From positions 1-58,567 of the forward strand of contig PYIZ01000027.1 in NCBI GenBank assembly GCA_003635265.1: a stretch of 58,567 nt of DNA. Reading direction: 5' to 3'. Source of the stretch: Candidatus Poribacteria bacterium. GTDB taxonomy: Bacteria; Poribacteria; WGA-4E; PCPOR2b. The notes under the pieces are model-generated. The model was given only the letters and a program-made list of their open reading frames with translations, did not search any database and had not been told where the DNA came from. The position numbers and the translations under genes are program-made. Below are positions 25,861 through 35,412 of the stretch, piece by piece (within the stretch, counting starts at the first letter, position 1; each line of letters begins with the position of its first letter).

Positions 25861-26640
25861 TTACCTCAATGCCGGCAAATTATCCCAATTACACTCAAGG
25901 CAGAAGTAGTTCTCCCCACCAATTTGCTGAACCGCCCCACTACATTCTGGACATTCTGTTATCGTGGCGGATGATTTTTCCTGATCGCCTTGCTGATGAG
26001 GGGCTTTGCCCTCGGTCTCTGCACTGACGTTATGCCGGACGGTGTCAATGACCTCTTGGGGGTGAAGTGCTAACGGCGGAGGCGTACTGCCAGCGAGATC
26101 AATGAAATCGCTATGATAGACGTTGATCTCATTGGCTGCATTGACTTGCCGAAGAAAGATTGTATACTTGTTTGGCGCTATTAGGTAAGCTTCTGTGTCT
26201 AAGAGCTGAATCCCTGCACCCACAATGAGATCATATCCACCGACGTTGATAAGACGTCGACTGTATCGACTGCCCCTATTATAAACCTCAAACAGTTCGC
26301 GTGCCCGTCTGGATGATAAAAGAAGGCAATATTGACGATGTAGATAGCGGTTTAGGCGAACTGTTGGCAAAAAGACTTCGGGTTCAGCGGCACCCCTCAA
26401 GAACCTAATAAACATCTTGTAGGCATCGTTGGGGACTTCGTTGAGAATTTGCTTCGTGAGGTTACGGCGTGTGCTATCTCTGAGCGCGTGCAGGCGATGA
26501 ATTTCCCATGAACGGAGTAGAAACCCAACCTCAACATCGAGTTCCTCATGCTGCTCCGGTGATGTAATGCGACAGAGGTGCATCGTCGCCTGATCTGTTG
26601 TTTTGATGGTAAATGGGAGCATGTTCATCGGATCAATCAC
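25861..26640 (-). CDS. Hypothetical protein with C-terminal zinc ribbon
   Basis: I do not recognise this 259-residue protein. It has a mixed N-terminal part (TIKTTDQATMHLCRITSPEQ), a helical, Arg-rich middle (about 50-130) and an aromatic segment ending in VYHSDFIDLAG. After a low-complexity stretch (about 205-230) it ends in a zinc ribbon, CPECSGAVQQIGGENYFCLECNW, with two CxxC pairs 15-16 residues apart. No signal peptide or membrane helix is visible. It converges with the SUMF1-like gene (29 bp apart). Role unknown; the zinc ribbon suggests nucleic-acid or protein contact. Confidence 0.65.
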   Translation of the reverse strand: MIDPMNMLPFTIKTTDQATMHLCRITSPEQHEELDVEVGFLLRSWEIHRLHALRDSTRRNLTKQILNEVPNDAYKMFIRFLRGAAEPEVFLPTVRLNRYLHRQYCLLLSSRRARELFEVYNRGSRYSRRLINVGGYDLIVGAGIQLLDTEAYLIAPNKYTIFLRQVNAANEINVYHSDFIDLAGSTPPPLALHPQEVIDTVRHNVSAETEGKAPHQQGDQEKSSATITECPECSGAVQQIGGENYFCLECNWDNLPALR

Positions 26641-26803
26641 TTCCGTATGGAAACAATGTCTGACAACAACCTAAATTAGTTTACCACAGGGGTTAGAGCG
26701 TGTCCAGCAAAAAGGTTTGCGCTTGGACATTACCTAGTTGTTTAGGCGAATCCTACTAGCTGATATTGAATGATTTGTTCTCTCAACGAAAATAGTTTTT
26801 AAG

Positions 26804-26832
26804 TTGTCAATAAAGCGGAGATCGGTTATACT
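26804..26832 (+). promoter_or_regulatory. Predicted sigma70-type promoter for the DUF6785 gene
   Basis: TTGTCA (26804-26809) and TATACT (26827-26832) with a 17-bp spacer lie about 70 bp before the start at 26903. Consensus match only. Confidence 0.6.
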
Positions 26833-26902
26833 TACCTTTTAACGACGCAGCTTTAATTTCCTTCTCCAGAGAGCAACACAATTCAATTCAACAGAAGCCT
26901 TT

Positions 26903-28840
26903 ATGACGACGCCTACCTTGTCTTCCAGACAACCGCCCGAGAAAATTACTTGGCGAACGGTAGTACTTTCACTGCTTTTCCTGCCGTTCATCTATGTTTG
27001 GCACATCGAGTGTGAAGCACTGCGATACACCTTCCCGACGCTGATGGCTCCCTTTTACAGCGTCGTTTTTACCATCCTAATTTTAGTTATAATCAATGCT
27101 CCCCTGAAGAAGTTCGCAGCCAAGTACGCCTTTACGGGTGGGGAATTAATCTCCCTCTACGTCTTGATGTCAATGACGCTCTTGTTCATGTCCTACGACA
27201 TGTTCCTGCCACTGGTCTCAATCATCGTCCATGCCTTCTATTTTGCTACGCCGGAGAATGAGTGGCGCGACCTGTTTTGGAAATATCTGCCAGAGTGGTT
27301 GACCATTAACGACCCGGATATTCTAATCGCTTTTTATCGGGGTGATGAGGATTTCCTTCAGTGGCACTATCTTCGCCGATGGATAGAACCGACTCTCTGG
27401 TGGTGTGCCTTCACGTTCGTCCTGCTTTTTGTGATGCAATGCATCAATACAATCATCCGTAAGCAGTGGGCGGAGCAGGAACGGCTCGTCTACCCAATTG
27501 TCGAGCTCCCTTACCAGATTTCTTACAACAGTCGGAATTTCTTCCGCAGTGGCCCAATGTGGTGGGGCTTTTCGATTGCGGCATTTATCAGTATCCTCAA
27601 TGGGATGCACCTCTTTTTTCCTCTTCTCCCTGAGATTCCAGTTAAGCATTTCTCCTTAAATATGTTCTTCACGGAAAAACCGTGGACCGCCTTTTTGACA
27701 GGTGGCAGTGCGATTCTGGTCTATCCGTTTGCAGTTGGACTTAGCTTTCTGATGCCGCTTGACCTGCTCGCGTCATGCATCCTCTTTTTCTTTTTGTATA
27801 AGATGCAAGCCTTTGTTGGAATTATATCTGGACTGGATAGTCTGCCCGGTTTTCCTTTCCCCTATGAACAGAATATCGGAGCATATACAGGGGTTTCAGT
27901 AATCGTGTTATGGGGGACACGACGGCAGATATGGCGAGCGTTTCTACAAGCTGCTGGACGGAGACCACGTGAAGACGAGAACGAACCGATGCGGTATCGG
28001 ACGGCGTTTTTAGGTCTGTTATTCGGTGGGATATTCCTCATTTGGTTTGCGATGCGAGGCGGAATGGCACTTTGGATTGCTGTCCTGTTTTTCGTGGCAC
28101 ATTTTCTAACCATCGCCATTGCCGTCACGCGCATCCGTGCTCAGATTGGTCTTTCCATCCATAATACAACCTTCATTGGACCCCACCATAGCCTAGTCAG
28201 TCTGTTTGGTACGCGAAGGATTGGGGGGCAAAATCTTACCTGGTTCTCCCTATTCTTCTGGTTCAATCGAGACAATCGCAGCCACCCGATGCCGCACCAG
28301 CTTGAAGCGTTCAAACTTGCGGAGCGCGGAAACCTTGATGTCAAAGGATTGTCCCGTCTGATGCTGACCCTCATCATTATTGCGATGCCGCTGTGTATTC
28401 TGATGTTAGTGAACGTCTTTTTCGATCTCGGCGTGGATACCGGCAAGGTGGGCGGGCAGATCAACAGTTTTGGGGGACGCTCGTATCGCTTTCTGCACGG
28501 TTGGCTCACCGCACCGCGAGGTGCAGACACCGCACACATCATCGCTATAGTCATCGGGTTCCTGTTTACTATTCTGCTGGCGGTGGTGCGTGGTCATCTT
28601 TTCTGGTGGCCTATCCACCCCCTCGGTTACGGTGTCTCCTTCCACATGTACACCTTTTGGGCGGCTTTCATCGTTGCCGCTATCGCCAAATGGGTAGTGC
28701 TGAAGTATGGAGGCATCAGACTTTATCGGAGGGCTGTCCCGTTTTTCTTGGGATTAGTGCTGGGCGATTTCGTGCTTGGAAGTTTTTGGAATATCTTAAG
28801 CATTATGATTAACCGACCGACATATACTTTTTATTATTAA
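26903..28840 (+). CDS. Large polytopic membrane protein, DUF6785-like
   Basis: The 645-residue product has about 13-14 hydrophobic helices spread over its whole length with short charged loops (for example FLPFIYVWHIECEALRYTF, GGELISLYVLMSMTLLF, WWCAFTFVLLFVMQCINTII). Loops include GTRRIGGQNLTWFSLFFWFNRD and HQLEAFKLAE. This pattern matches DUF6785/DUF6784 proteins that are abundant in Poribacteria and Planctomycetes and distantly resemble oligopeptide-type transporters; no experimental function is known to me. It heads a plus-strand run with a secernin-like peptidase (36 bp later) and a dioxygenase, which suggests uptake and processing of a peptide or amide compound; that is inference. Confidence 0.7.
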   Translation: MTTPTLSSRQPPEKITWRTVVLSLLFLPFIYVWHIECEALRYTFPTLMAPFYSVVFTILILVIINAPLKKFAAKYAFTGGELISLYVLMSMTLLFMSYDMFLPLVSIIVHAFYFATPENEWRDLFWKYLPEWLTINDPDILIAFYRGDEDFLQWHYLRRWIEPTLWWCAFTFVLLFVMQCINTIIRKQWAEQERLVYPIVELPYQISYNSRNFFRSGPMWWGFSIAAFISILNGMHLFFPLLPEIPVKHFSLNMFFTEKPWTAFLTGGSAILVYPFAVGLSFLMPLDLLASCILFFFLYKMQAFVGIISGLDSLPGFPFPYEQNIGAYTGVSVIVLWGTRRQIWRAFLQAAGRRPREDENEPMRYRTAFLGLLFGGIFLIWFAMRGGMALWIAVLFFVAHFLTIAIAVTRIRAQIGLSIHNTTFIGPHHSLVSLFGTRRIGGQNLTWFSLFFWFNRDNRSHPMPHQLEAFKLAERGNLDVKGLSRLMLTLIIIAMPLCILMLVNVFFDLGVDTGKVGGQINSFGGRSYRFLHGWLTAPRGADTAHIIAIVIGFLFTILLAVVRGHLFWWPIHPLGYGVSFHMYTFWAAFIVAAIAKWVVLKYGGIRLYRRAVPFFLGLVLGDFVLGSFWNILSIMINRPTYTFYY

Positions 28841-28876
28841 CCCGAATTGCCACCTTTAACATGAAAAGGAGTTGTA

Positions 28877-30202
28877 ATGCCAAAAAGTTGTGACACGATG
28901 GTTGCCCTACCGAGTGCAACTAAAGAAAATCAGACAATCTTTGCCAAAAATAGTGACCGCCCGGCGACCGAATGTCAACCACTTGTGCAACGCGCAAGAG
29001 AGACCCATCCTGTCGATGCGAGCACGAAATGCCAATTTGTGGAACTTCCCGAAGTGACCACAACCTATCGCCATATCGGTTCGCGCCCGTATTGGTGTTG
29101 GGGCTACGAACATGGATTTAACGAACATCAGGTCGTAATCGGGAACGAAGGGCTAGCTTCCAAATATGAGTTTGATTCCCCGAAGTTGATCGGCATGGAG
29201 CTAATACGGCTCGGTTTGGAACGTGCGGAAACCGCCGCCGAAGCAGTTACCGCCATGACAGAGTTGATTACGAAATATGGTCAGGGGAAATTCAGCAACG
29301 ATCAAGGGGTTCGCACCTACGACAACGGCTACATTATCGCTGATCCGAAAGAAGCGTATATCCTCCAGACTGCGGGTCACGAGTGGGCAGTTAAACAGAT
29401 TCAAGGCGCGGTAGGAATCAGCAACGTCTATTCCCTTGAGGAAGACTGGGATCGCCTATCTCCGAACGGCATTAATGAAGCAATCGCGCAAGGTTGGTGG
29501 ACGGATACTTCGGCGCGATTTAATTTTTCGGAAGCCTACAGCCGCGAGGCAGATCGCTCGGTCGGAAGTGGTGCCATGCGTCGGAAACGTTCCTGTGCGG
29601 TGCTTAGTAAATACACTGGGAACATTGAGTTACAGACCATGATGGCGTTGTTGAGTGACCACTCCGACGGGAGCAAACCCGATGAACCGTTTCAAACGGA
29701 AATTTTGAGCGGGACCTCCATCTGTGTTCATCACGATGATAAGGGAGAGGGAGGCAACACCGCTGCGAGCCTAGTTGCACACCTCTGCGATGATGGTTCG
29801 CGCTTGCCTGTTTACTGGTGTAGCTTCTATTCACCCTGTTTAGCTGTTTTTCTGCCGATATTTATTGAGGGCGAACTGCCGCAGGTCTTAGCGATCGGTG
29901 ATGAGACCCCTTCGGATGATAGTCCGTGGTGGCTCTTTCGCCAACTGAGCCTCAAACTGCGTTTGGAGGAGCCGGAACTAATTCCAACCGTTCAGGCTAA
30001 ATGGCAAGAGTTCCAAACCCAACTGTTGACAACCGCTTATGAGATAGCGAAAGAGGGGAAATTCCTCATTGAGCGGGGCTGCGAAAACACTGCCAATCAA
30101 CTGCTGACGCGATATATGGCAGAGAATGTGGAGACGATGCTGGAAACGGTTCGGGGGCTGTTGTCAGATGTTGAGCAATCCATTGAAATGGCTGCGGATT
30201 GA
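28877..30202 (+). CDS. Secernin-like C69-family peptidase/amidase
   Basis: AGGAG precedes the ATG. The 441-residue protein belongs to the N-terminal nucleophile group with secernin: Cys5 in SCDTMVALPSAT, then TIFAKNSDRPATECQPL (about 21-37), GWGYEHGFNEHQVVIGNEG and a DPKEAYILQTAGHEWAVK segment. In this family a Cys near the N-terminus is the nucleophile that cleaves dipeptides or amides. No signal peptide is present. A late CSFYSPCLAVFLPIF segment is also typical. The gene lies between DUF6785 and a phytanoyl-CoA dioxygenase-like gene and is probably co-transcribed with both. Confidence 0.85.
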   Translation: MPKSCDTMVALPSATKENQTIFAKNSDRPATECQPLVQRARETHPVDASTKCQFVELPEVTTTYRHIGSRPYWCWGYEHGFNEHQVVIGNEGLASKYEFDSPKLIGMELIRLGLERAETAAEAVTAMTELITKYGQGKFSNDQGVRTYDNGYIIADPKEAYILQTAGHEWAVKQIQGAVGISNVYSLEEDWDRLSPNGINEAIAQGWWTDTSARFNFSEAYSREADRSVGSGAMRRKRSCAVLSKYTGNIELQTMMALLSDHSDGSKPDEPFQTEILSGTSICVHHDDKGEGGNTAASLVAHLCDDGSRLPVYWCSFYSPCLAVFLPIFIEGELPQVLAIGDETPSDDSPWWLFRQLSLKLRLEEPELIPTVQAKWQEFQTQLLTTAYEIAKEGKFLIERGCENTANQLLTRYMAENVETMLETVRGLLSDVEQSIEMAAD

Positions 30203-30232
30203 AACGCCCCGCCGCTGAAAGGAAAATGAGCT

Positions 30233-30976
30233 ATGGTCGATCGTTCAATTATTCCACAACGTTTGAATCCTGATCTTAGTCCTGAGTTGGCACAGGAGGT
30301 CGATTTCTTCCTGAAGTGGGGTTATCTCGTTGTAGAGGATGCCATCACCCAAGAAAAGGTGGAAGAGCTTCGCGAGGCGTTGGACGAGACCTTTGATAGG
30401 AAGGGCGAGCAATTCACACACCAACTGTTGGAGGAGGATGACCGCTTTACATTTCTCTTGGACAACCCACCTGTGCTTACCCGTATGAAAGCCATCCTTG
30501 GCAACTGTGTTCAACTCCATAGTGCGACCGCTCGCGTGACGCAGCCGGGTGAGCCAGATCAGAACTGGCACCGTGATGGACCTTGGCCCATGGCACCGGA
30601 AAACACACCTTACGGCAGTCTTCCCGGTCAGATTAACTGTGGCTACTTTCTCGACGAATTAACGATGGAAAATGGTCCCATTGCGATTGTGCCCGGCAGC
30701 CAACGGGTTCCTTTCCGTCCGCCTGAAGGGCATCCACATTTCCCCGACGAAAAATTTGTCCTTGCCACGCCGGGGCAGGCGGTTATGTTTGACGGCTGGA
30801 TTTATCATCGAGGTGTTGCCAACAACTCTAATCAGCGGCGACGGGTTTGCCTGATGTGCTACCAGAATTCGTGGATGAAATCCCGCGAGCCATTCGATGG
30901 TCCTCGTGTTACAAAGTTGATTGAAAATGGCACACCGGAGCAGCAACTTCTCCTTGGTGGGATACCGCGCTGGTAG
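30233..30976 (+). CDS. Phytanoyl-CoA dioxygenase-family Fe(II)/2-oxoglutarate enzyme
   Basis: The 247-residue protein shows the 2-His-1-carboxylate iron triad: H113-x-D115 in NWHRDGPWP and the distal H192 in IYHRGVANNS, with an Arg near 202-203 for 2-oxoglutarate. NGPIAIVPGSQRVPFRP is the usual strand before the metal site. AAGGA lies nine bases before the ATG. It probably hydroxylates a small molecule; the substrate is unknown. It follows the secernin-like gene by 30 bp. A hairpin terminator lies at 31092. Confidence 0.9.
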   Translation: MVDRSIIPQRLNPDLSPELAQEVDFFLKWGYLVVEDAITQEKVEELREALDETFDRKGEQFTHQLLEEDDRFTFLLDNPPVLTRMKAILGNCVQLHSATARVTQPGEPDQNWHRDGPWPMAPENTPYGSLPGQINCGYFLDELTMENGPIAIVPGSQRVPFRPPEGHPHFPDEKFVLATPGQAVMFDGWIYHRGVANNSNQRRRVCLMCYQNSWMKSREPFDGPRVTKLIENGTPEQQLLLGGIPRW

Positions 30977-31091
30977 GAGCTTATACGGTCTGTTATATAA
31001 AACGAAAAGCCGAAGTGAACTGGATAGAAAATCGAAAAAGGTAACACTTTACACACGAAAATAACAAAGTTGTTTCCATGTCAAACTGTAG

Positions 31092-31119
31092 GGGCAAGCC
31101 TTGTGCTTGCCCTTTTTTT
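31092..31119 (+). terminator. Intrinsic terminator after the dioxygenase operon
   Basis: GGGCAAGC (31092-31099) pairs with GCTTGCCC (31105-31112), loop of five, followed by seven T. It is preceded by GTAG, linking it to the GTAGGG hairpin family. Confidence 0.75.
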
Positions 31120-31252
31120 GAAAGTATGGATGTTCATCTAGGTAAGCGGTATGTAGTTTTCAGACATGATTTAGTACACCAGATCTGTCGAACCGGGCGT
31201 GTAACGGAAATACTTGATTTTTAGGTCGCTTTTGGCTACAATAAAAGGAATC

Positions 31253-31510
31253 ATGTATCAGATTCGATATAGGTCAAGCGCGGCGAAGATGCTCCAGCGG
31301 ATGCCCAATAATATAGCGAAAACCGTTGTTCGTAAAATTAACCAGCTCGCTGAGAATCCCTACGCGCCTAACAATAATGTAACGCGACTTACAGGTGAGC
31401 GGGGATACCGACTCAGGGTAGGAGACTGGCGAGTGCTATATGAAATCCATGATGATACGGTCATTATCGAAATCGTAAAAATTGGACCGAGAGGCGGTGT
31501 CTATAGATGA
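31253..31510 (+). CDS. RelE/ParE-family toxin
   Basis: The ATG at 31253 (MYQIRYRSSAAK) follows AAAGGA closely; a start at 31214 would add 13 unrelated residues. The 85-residue product is a typical RelE-fold protein: basic N-terminal strand and helix (SSAAKMLQRMPNNIAKTVVRKINQLAENPY), RLTGERGYRLRVGDWRVLYEI and a last strand TVIIEIVKIGPRGGVY. RelE toxins cleave mRNA on the ribosome. It overlaps the following antitoxin gene by 4 bp. Toxin first, antitoxin second, is the HigBA-like order. Confidence 0.88.
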   Translation: MYQIRYRSSAAKMLQRMPNNIAKTVVRKINQLAENPYAPNNNVTRLTGERGYRLRVGDWRVLYEIHDDTVIIEIVKIGPRGGVYR

Positions 31511-31866
31511 ACTTTGAAACAGTCGAAAGAAACAATCAGAAATTTGTCCTCGTCCCGATAGAGCAGTATAATCAGCTCCTCGCGGATATAGAGATGTTGA
31601 AGGACGTTCGCGATTTTCGTGGCGCGAAAGCCGTTGATGAAGAAACCTTCCCCGCCGAGGTGATTAATCGGTTGATTCTCAATGAGGAGAATCCGATTAA
31701 GGTATACCGCGAATACCGAGAACTGACACAGAAGCAACTTGCGGATAAAGTCGGTATTCAACGCACATATCTGGCAGAAATTGAGACAGGACGAAAATCT
31801 GGTTCCGTCAAAACGTTGAAGGCGATTGCTGAAGCACTTGATGTCGATTTAACGTCAATCTTGTGA
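31507..31866 (+). CDS. XRE-family antitoxin partner of the RelE-like toxin
   Basis: It starts in an ATGA overlap with the toxin gene. The 119-residue product has an N-terminal Phd/YefM-like or linker part (FVLVPIEQYNQLLADIEMLKDV) and a C-terminal helix-turn-helix of the XRE type (LTQKQLADKVGIQRTYLAEIETGRKSGSVKTLKAIAEALDVDL, about 75-117). It should neutralise the toxin and repress the pair's promoter. Its last 12 bp overlap the end of the convergent cas6 gene. Confidence 0.88.
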   Translation: MNFETVERNNQKFVLVPIEQYNQLLADIEMLKDVRDFRGAKAVDEETFPAEVINRLILNEENPIKVYREYRELTQKQLADKVGIQRTYLAEIETGRKSGSVKTLKAIAEALDVDLTSIL

Positions 31867-32712
31867 TCGAGATTCTTGTCGTCGTGTTTGTCCCATCCCC
31901 ATTGTTGTTTTGTAGCCGGTCCCGCAATAGAAGGCAAAATCAGCGAGCAGGTTCGCCAAACGTAACATCTCAGTGTTCCCCTTACCCTCCGATTGACGCT
32001 CCGCGAAAAATTGGTACGCACACCCGCCAACAAATCCGATCGCTTTATGCTTGCCGAAATCGAGCATCCGACTCTTGCTCTTAACTACCGTCAATCCGGC
32101 GTGACGTGCCACAAAATCGAGAAGAGGCTGCTTATCAATCTGCATCGGTGCGAAGGCGTTCCATTTGTTGACCCAACTCTGGTAACAACGCACAAGGTCA
32201 ATAGTCGGTTCGTTGCGCGTTTTTTGCCCGCGCGGCGATAACTCCCGAAACGCGGTCGGTGAATAAAATCGGACCCGCATCCGCGCCTCTGTATCCGCCG
32301 ATTCAATCAGGTCCTCGTAGATCTTCGCGCCACTCCAATCTTTCGTTTCAGTCCCGGAGGCAACCAGGCGGCTCAGTTGAAAGGTCGCCCCGCCAAGACG
32401 GATGGACGGGAAGTCCTGTGTCAAGAACGCACTGCCGAAGTGGACGAAAAGGGCATCATCGAGGAATGTGAACCGGAGCCAACATTCGGTTCCAGCGCGG
32501 ATGTGCAGGAACTTCCCCCGTCGTTCCCCGTCCCCGATCAAGGGCGAAACGGTAAACGGTTTCTGTTTTGATGTGGCGTGAATTTCTGCCGCCTTCTCCG
32601 GGTTACTCATTCGCAACAGTGACAAAAACGCGGCGTGGGCGTGATGCCCCATCGTCGGACGAAGCTTAACGTCTTCTGGGGGGATAAGGTGGATGACGGT
32701 GCTGATGGGCAT
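31855..32712 (-). CDS. cas6: CRISPR-associated endoribonuclease Cas6
   Basis: GGAG nine bases before the ATG at 32712 (MPISTVIHLIP) sets the start; the stop of the helicase gene is 13 bp upstream. The 285-residue product is a RAMP-fold Cas6: an N-terminal HAHAAFLSLLR region, MRVRFYSPTAFR in the middle and, at the end, FVGGCAYQF and a Gly-rich loop in YCGTGYKTTMGMGQTRR, the crRNA-binding signature of Cas6. A His near the N-terminus (GHHAHA) could serve in catalysis. It processes pre-crRNA. It is the last gene of the cas operon and converges with the XRE antitoxin gene. Confidence 0.9.
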   Translation of the reverse strand: MPISTVIHLIPPEDVKLRPTMGHHAHAAFLSLLRMSNPEKAAEIHATSKQKPFTVSPLIGDGERRGKFLHIRAGTECWLRFTFLDDALFVHFGSAFLTQDFPSIRLGGATFQLSRLVASGTETKDWSGAKIYEDLIESADTEARMRVRFYSPTAFRELSPRGQKTRNEPTIDLVRCYQSWVNKWNAFAPMQIDKQPLLDFVARHAGLTVVKSKSRMLDFGKHKAIGFVGGCAYQFFAERQSEGKGNTEMLRLANLLADFAFYCGTGYKTTMGMGQTRRQESRSQD

Positions 32713-32725
32713 AGGGGTTGTCTCC

Positions 32726-34627
32726 TTAATCAAGGTTCAAGAAGGTCAACTGTTTATCATCTTCTGGAGGTAATTCAACAGTTTCCACTTGTTGTGACGA
32801 TTCGGTATCAACAGATTCTGACTGCGGAGAAAGTTGGGCATCTTCTGATATAGATTTCTCCAAATCTCGCAAATAATGCAACCAGATCTCTCGAGGTTCG
32901 CCGTTTTCATCGGTTGTGTTATAGACAAAATTTTGCCGATACCCGCTGATGCCGCCGTATTCAAAAACTGTGGGTGGTTCAAAATAGCCTAGCTCTTTAT
33001 CAAAGTAGGATTCAGGCACCTCAACAAAGAGTTCTTTAAAGTACACACTGCCTCTATAGCTGAGTGGCACAAACTCGAATTTTTCGTTGCGATCATTGTA
33101 GAAACGTTGATACACCTTAAAATTCGGATTCACAGTTTCATCATTCTGTGCGTTAGCGATACAACTTTGGAGCGATACACTGACAGCGTTTTTAGGTGGT
33201 TGTTCAGGCGATTCAGGCAGCTTAGTTGTGAGGGTAATTGAAGGTTCAAAACTTCGTGTAATTACAAGTCCCCTATCGTGAAGCGGTTTGTTTTCAAGGC
33301 GTGCTTCATAGACGTACTCATATAGCATATCAAAAAGCACTTCCGCCCTGTAATCGGAATGCGGTTCATACGTCATAACTTTGAGGATTGCGTCCGGGCT
33401 GAACTTGTCTCCATCTAGCTTTTGCAAGATTTGAAGATATTCCTCCTCCATTTCTTGAGAAATGGTAGAGAGACGTATTTTGTTTCCCACAACGATGATT
33501 TCAGCATCCTGAATTTTGCCCTTGCGGTTACATCGCCCTGCCCGTTGAATGAGTTGATCGGGGTTGCACAGTTCTGTGATAAGCAGATGTGAGTCAAGGT
33601 CACATCCTACCTCAATCGCACTTGTTGTGAAAAGGAGATAACCCTCGTTATTGTTTTCGCGGTTCTTTAGTTTCCGATAGATCTTTTTACGTTGAGGATT
33701 AGATAGCCGGCCGTGGTAGAGAAAAATGTTCTCAGGGCCGCTCCGCTCTTTCATGTACTGGTAAACCGGAATAAGGTCTTTAATCGTTTCAATAGTGACG
33801 ATGGTTCGCTTAACTGGATTATACCATTGTGATACGGAAGCACAGATTTCATCCCGAATCTTTCCCCCTGGTTCCACAGCAATACGTTTAATTGCCTTGT
33901 TAGGATGCCGCCGTTTCTGCTCTTGCTCCTGCCAGTTTTCTAGTTCTCGTTGATTCTCACTTGTGGTATAGTCAACCTTATCCAAGAAATCCAATTCCTC
34001 TTGGTACGCATCAGGCATCGTCGCAGTCATGACAACCATATCCAGATTGGCTTTGTAGAGTGCCTTAATGAGACGTTCAAAGTTGACAAACGCAACCCCA
34101 TCATAGGAATGTACTTCATCAAAACAGAAAAGATTCCGCTGATGACTGTGGTGAATTCGGAACGGGTAGATATAAGACTTCTTGGGTTCGCCAAACCCGA
34201 AAAAGCGATAAAGGAACTTGTCAAACGTTGTGAGAATAACATCGCCATCGTAGAGATGGCGATTTCCTTTTTCCAGTTCTTTGCCCTCCTTAAAAACGGT
34301 GCGTTCAGACTCGCCTCCTATGTCAGCAACTAACGCATAAGATTTACCCGGCTTTTCTGACGCACGCCGAAGATATTCTGTGCACCGACCAATCTGGTCT
34401 TCGACGAGACTCCGAGAAGGGAAGATCAGAAATAGGCGGCGGGGGCACTCTGCGACGAGGCTTGGAACAAGCACTGCCTCTGTTTTTCCACTGCCGGTGG
34501 GTGCCTTGAGCAAAAGCGCAGGATTCTGTTCCTTCGGAGCAATGAGAGCAAAAAGCTTATCCTGCATCGGATTCGGCGCGAATTTTGTGCCTGCAATTTG
34601 TTGATAGGCTTCTAATACGCTTTGCAT
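32726..34627 (-). CDS. cas3: CRISPR-associated helicase Cas3' (type I-D-like, no HD domain)
   Basis: The ATG at 34627 has AAAGGA nine bases upstream; its first bases overlap the HD gene by 16 bp. The 633-residue product has superfamily 2 helicase motifs in order: Walker A APTGSGKTEA (about 40-49), LIFPSRSLVEDQI, the DEVH box in LFCFDEVHSYDG, TATMPD, FTTSAIEVGCDLD and the motif VI LIQRAGRCNRKG. No HD nuclease domain is fused; a separate HD gene lies directly upstream. Helicase alone as Cas3' fits the I-D pattern. It unwinds target DNA after Cascade binding. Confidence 0.92.
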   Translation of the reverse strand: MQSVLEAYQQIAGTKFAPNPMQDKLFALIAPKEQNPALLLKAPTGSGKTEAVLVPSLVAECPRRLFLIFPSRSLVEDQIGRCTEYLRRASEKPGKSYALVADIGGESERTVFKEGKELEKGNRHLYDGDVILTTFDKFLYRFFGFGEPKKSYIYPFRIHHSHQRNLFCFDEVHSYDGVAFVNFERLIKALYKANLDMVVMTATMPDAYQEELDFLDKVDYTTSENQRELENWQEQEQKRRHPNKAIKRIAVEPGGKIRDEICASVSQWYNPVKRTIVTIETIKDLIPVYQYMKERSGPENIFLYHGRLSNPQRKKIYRKLKNRENNNEGYLLFTTSAIEVGCDLDSHLLITELCNPDQLIQRAGRCNRKGKIQDAEIIVVGNKIRLSTISQEMEEEYLQILQKLDGDKFSPDAILKVMTYEPHSDYRAEVLFDMLYEYVYEARLENKPLHDRGLVITRSFEPSITLTTKLPESPEQPPKNAVSVSLQSCIANAQNDETVNPNFKVYQRFYNDRNEKFEFVPLSYRGSVYFKELFVEVPESYFDKELGYFEPPTVFEYGGISGYRQNFVYNTTDENGEPREIWLHYLRDLEKSISEDAQLSPQSESVDTESSQQVETVELPPEDDKQLTFLNLD

Positions 34628-35412
34628 AGAATCATGTCCTTTCGCTGACATTTCGTATAGGTATGTGCCTTAACAATCATTTCACGTAGATGGTTCAATC
34701 CTTCTTGCGGACTGTTTCCTGTTAGTGTTTTGGTTATATGCCAGCGGTCTTCCTCGGACACTTCAAATTGATAATATGTAAGGGGTAGAACGATTTCCTC
34801 ATTTTCGTCCTCATTACCAAAGGGATAGGGAGTAACTTCAACCTTTTCATCTTGAAGCATTCGCGAATGAAAATCCATAAAGACGCGCGGTTGTACATTG
34901 CCTGTAAACGCATACGTTTCAATCTCTGCCTCAATCTGATCGCACATCTCTAGGATGTAGAGGTCAAGAAGAAAGCTTTCAACCTTTTCTTTAGAGAATC
35001 CTGAGTGGGAAAGTTGAAATTGGGCTTTAACAATGCCTTCGACAGAAAATTCATGATGAAGCCGGATTAGCAGTTCAACGTAAAGATTGGGATCAAAAAC
35101 CCTAAAACGGTGTCCCGCAAAGGAGTAGCCTAGAGACTTGGGATCAGCCCCCTTCCAACCCTGATAGGTTACACGAAAAGTTTCCGGTTTTGCTTCATCA
35201 TGTTTTTGGGCCGCCCGTATCAACAGATCGTGAGTTTCTTGGTTATGCCATTTAAAGGTTGGATAGAAATCCCGCCGAAATTTTTCCACCAACTTGACAA
35301 CGTTTCCAACATGACTCTCTAGAGTGAGCACAGTAACGGCTTCTATATCAGGTCCGCTATCCGGTGTAAAAAAAACCCGACCAACCTTAACAGCATCTAT
35401 TGTATTAGTCAC
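34612..35412 (-). CDS. cas3'': Separate HD-domain nuclease (Cas3''-like)
   Basis: The open frame extends to 35718, but that part is antisense to csc1. A GTG at 35412 with AAGGAG six bases upstream is the likely start (VTNTIDAVKVGRV), giving 266 residues and an 8-bp overlap with csc1. The HD signature is visible: ESHVGNVVKLVEKF (first His), AAQKHDEAKPE (HD pair), then LLIRLHHEFS (two His) and EMCDQIEAEIETYAF (last Asp). This is the metal-dependent ssDNA nuclease of type I systems. In known type I-D loci the HD is fused to Cas10d; here it is its own protein placed before the helicase gene. Confidence 0.85.
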   Translation of the reverse strand: MTNTIDAVKVGRVFFTPDSGPDIEAVTVLTLESHVGNVVKLVEKFRRDFYPTFKWHNQETHDLLIRAAQKHDEAKPETFRVTYQGWKGADPKSLGYSFAGHRFRVFDPNLYVELLIRLHHEFSVEGIVKAQFQLSHSGFSKEKVESFLLDLYILEMCDQIEAEIETYAFTGNVQPRVFMDFHSRMLQDEKVEVTPYPFGNEDENEEIVLPLTYYQFEVSEEDRWHITKTLTGNSPQEGLNHLREMIVKAHTYTKCQRKDMILCKAY

